From: DASTSN01 sp035760665
GTDB lineage: Bacteria > Bacteroidota > Bacteroidia > Chitinophagales > Chitinophagaceae
Reading direction: 5' to 3'
Length of the DNA stretch: 15,150 bases
Assembly: GCA_035760665.1 (NCBI GenBank)
Contig: DASTSN010000005.1
Coordinates: 1-15,150 of the forward strand
The notes below the pieces were generated by a model. The model saw nothing but the letters and a program-made list of their open reading frames with translations. It was not told the origin of the DNA and ran no database searches. Below are positions 14,990 through 15,150 of this stretch, one piece after another (position 1 is the first letter of the stretch; every line of letters begins with the position of its first letter). The position numbers and the translations under genes are program-made.

Positions 14990-15150
14990 ATGAAGGATCA
15001 GCAACTGGAAAAACTGTTCCAGGAAAAAATTGATAACGAAATTAAAATTGAGCCCCGGGACTGGATGCCGGAAGCCTACCGGAAAACACTGATCAGGCAA
15101 ATCAGCCAGCATGCGCACAGCGAAATTGTAGGTATGCTGCCCGAAGGCAA
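14990..15150 (+). CDS. paaA: Phenylacetyl-CoA epoxidase catalytic subunit PaaA (partial, N-terminus only)
   Basis: 53 complete codons run to the right edge. The segment EIKIEPRDWMPEAYRKTLIR followed by QISQHAHSEIVGMLPEG is nearly identical to the start of PaaA from well-studied bacteria, where it precedes the first diiron-ligand helix. PaaA carries the diiron site that inserts oxygen into the aromatic ring of phenylacetyl-CoA and works with PaaB, PaaC, PaaD and the reductase PaaE. The rest of the gene and, presumably, paaBCD lie beyond the window. It has its own promoter and follows a terminator, so it starts a second transcription unit. Confidence 0.93.
   Translation, partial: MKDQQLEKLFQEKIDNEIKIEPRDWMPEAYRKTLIRQISQHAHSEIVGMLPEG

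Noticed and set aside
1..15150. CRISPR arrays, tRNA or rRNA genes, insertion sequences, attachment sites
   Set aside because: No regularly spaced repeats, cloverleaf-like segments, transposase genes or terminal inverted repeats were found on reading both strands.

Overview
The window reads as a chromosomal segment of a Bacteroidota bacterium, most likely a Chitinophagaceae-type member. The grounds are a SusC/RagA outer-membrane transporter, a degenerate-Nudix winged-helix regulator of the AraR/NrtR type, several matches to the Bacteroidota promoter (TTTG / TAnnTTTG) and the general absence of Shine-Dalgarno sequences. Nothing in it looks like a prophage, insertion sequence, CRISPR array or RNA gene. 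The family-level placement is an inference from protein style, not a database result.

Layout. 1-2650 (minus): a SusC-like TonB-dependent transporter cut by the left edge, preceded by its likely regulator, a Nudix-like protein with ruined catalytic glutamates (2876-3604, minus). 4050-6149 (plus): ligA, the NAD-dependent DNA ligase. 6252-6815 (plus): a NUMOD4-HNH-HTH protein. 6912-7580: a DUF2461 protein. 7666-8382: a lipoprotein, separated from the convergent asd gene by a two-way terminator. 8418-9428 (minus): asd, aspartate-semialdehyde dehydrogenase. 9678-11390 (plus): a secreted lamin-tail-domain protein. 11441-12364 (minus): a PfkB-family sugar or nucleoside kinase.

From 12567 to the right edge lies the start of a phenylacetate degradation locus: a TetR regulator, paaE (the reductase of phenylacetyl-CoA epoxidase), a second NUMOD4-HNH-HTH protein, a strong intrinsic terminator, and then paaA with its own promoter, cut by the right edge. 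The reductase is therefore transcribed with the regulator, apart from the oxygenase subunits. A 14-bp pseudo-palindrome just upstream of the paaA -7 box resembles the operator described for TetR-type PaaR proteins.

The most striking element is the 190-nt leader of asd. It has a near-consensus promoter, a 21-residue leader ORF with five lysines starting a few bases after the predicted transcription start, and an intrinsic terminator. One 9-nt segment can pair with either of two identical 9-nt partners: one inside the leader ORF (antiterminator) and one in the terminator. This is the architecture of ribosome-mediated transcription attenuation, probably responsive to lysine. The second theme is the pair of NUMOD4-HNH-HTH paralogues, both with the same altered HNH core and both sitting neatly between intact housekeeping or catabolic genes. 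They could be dispersed selfish nucleases or domesticated DNA-binding proteins.
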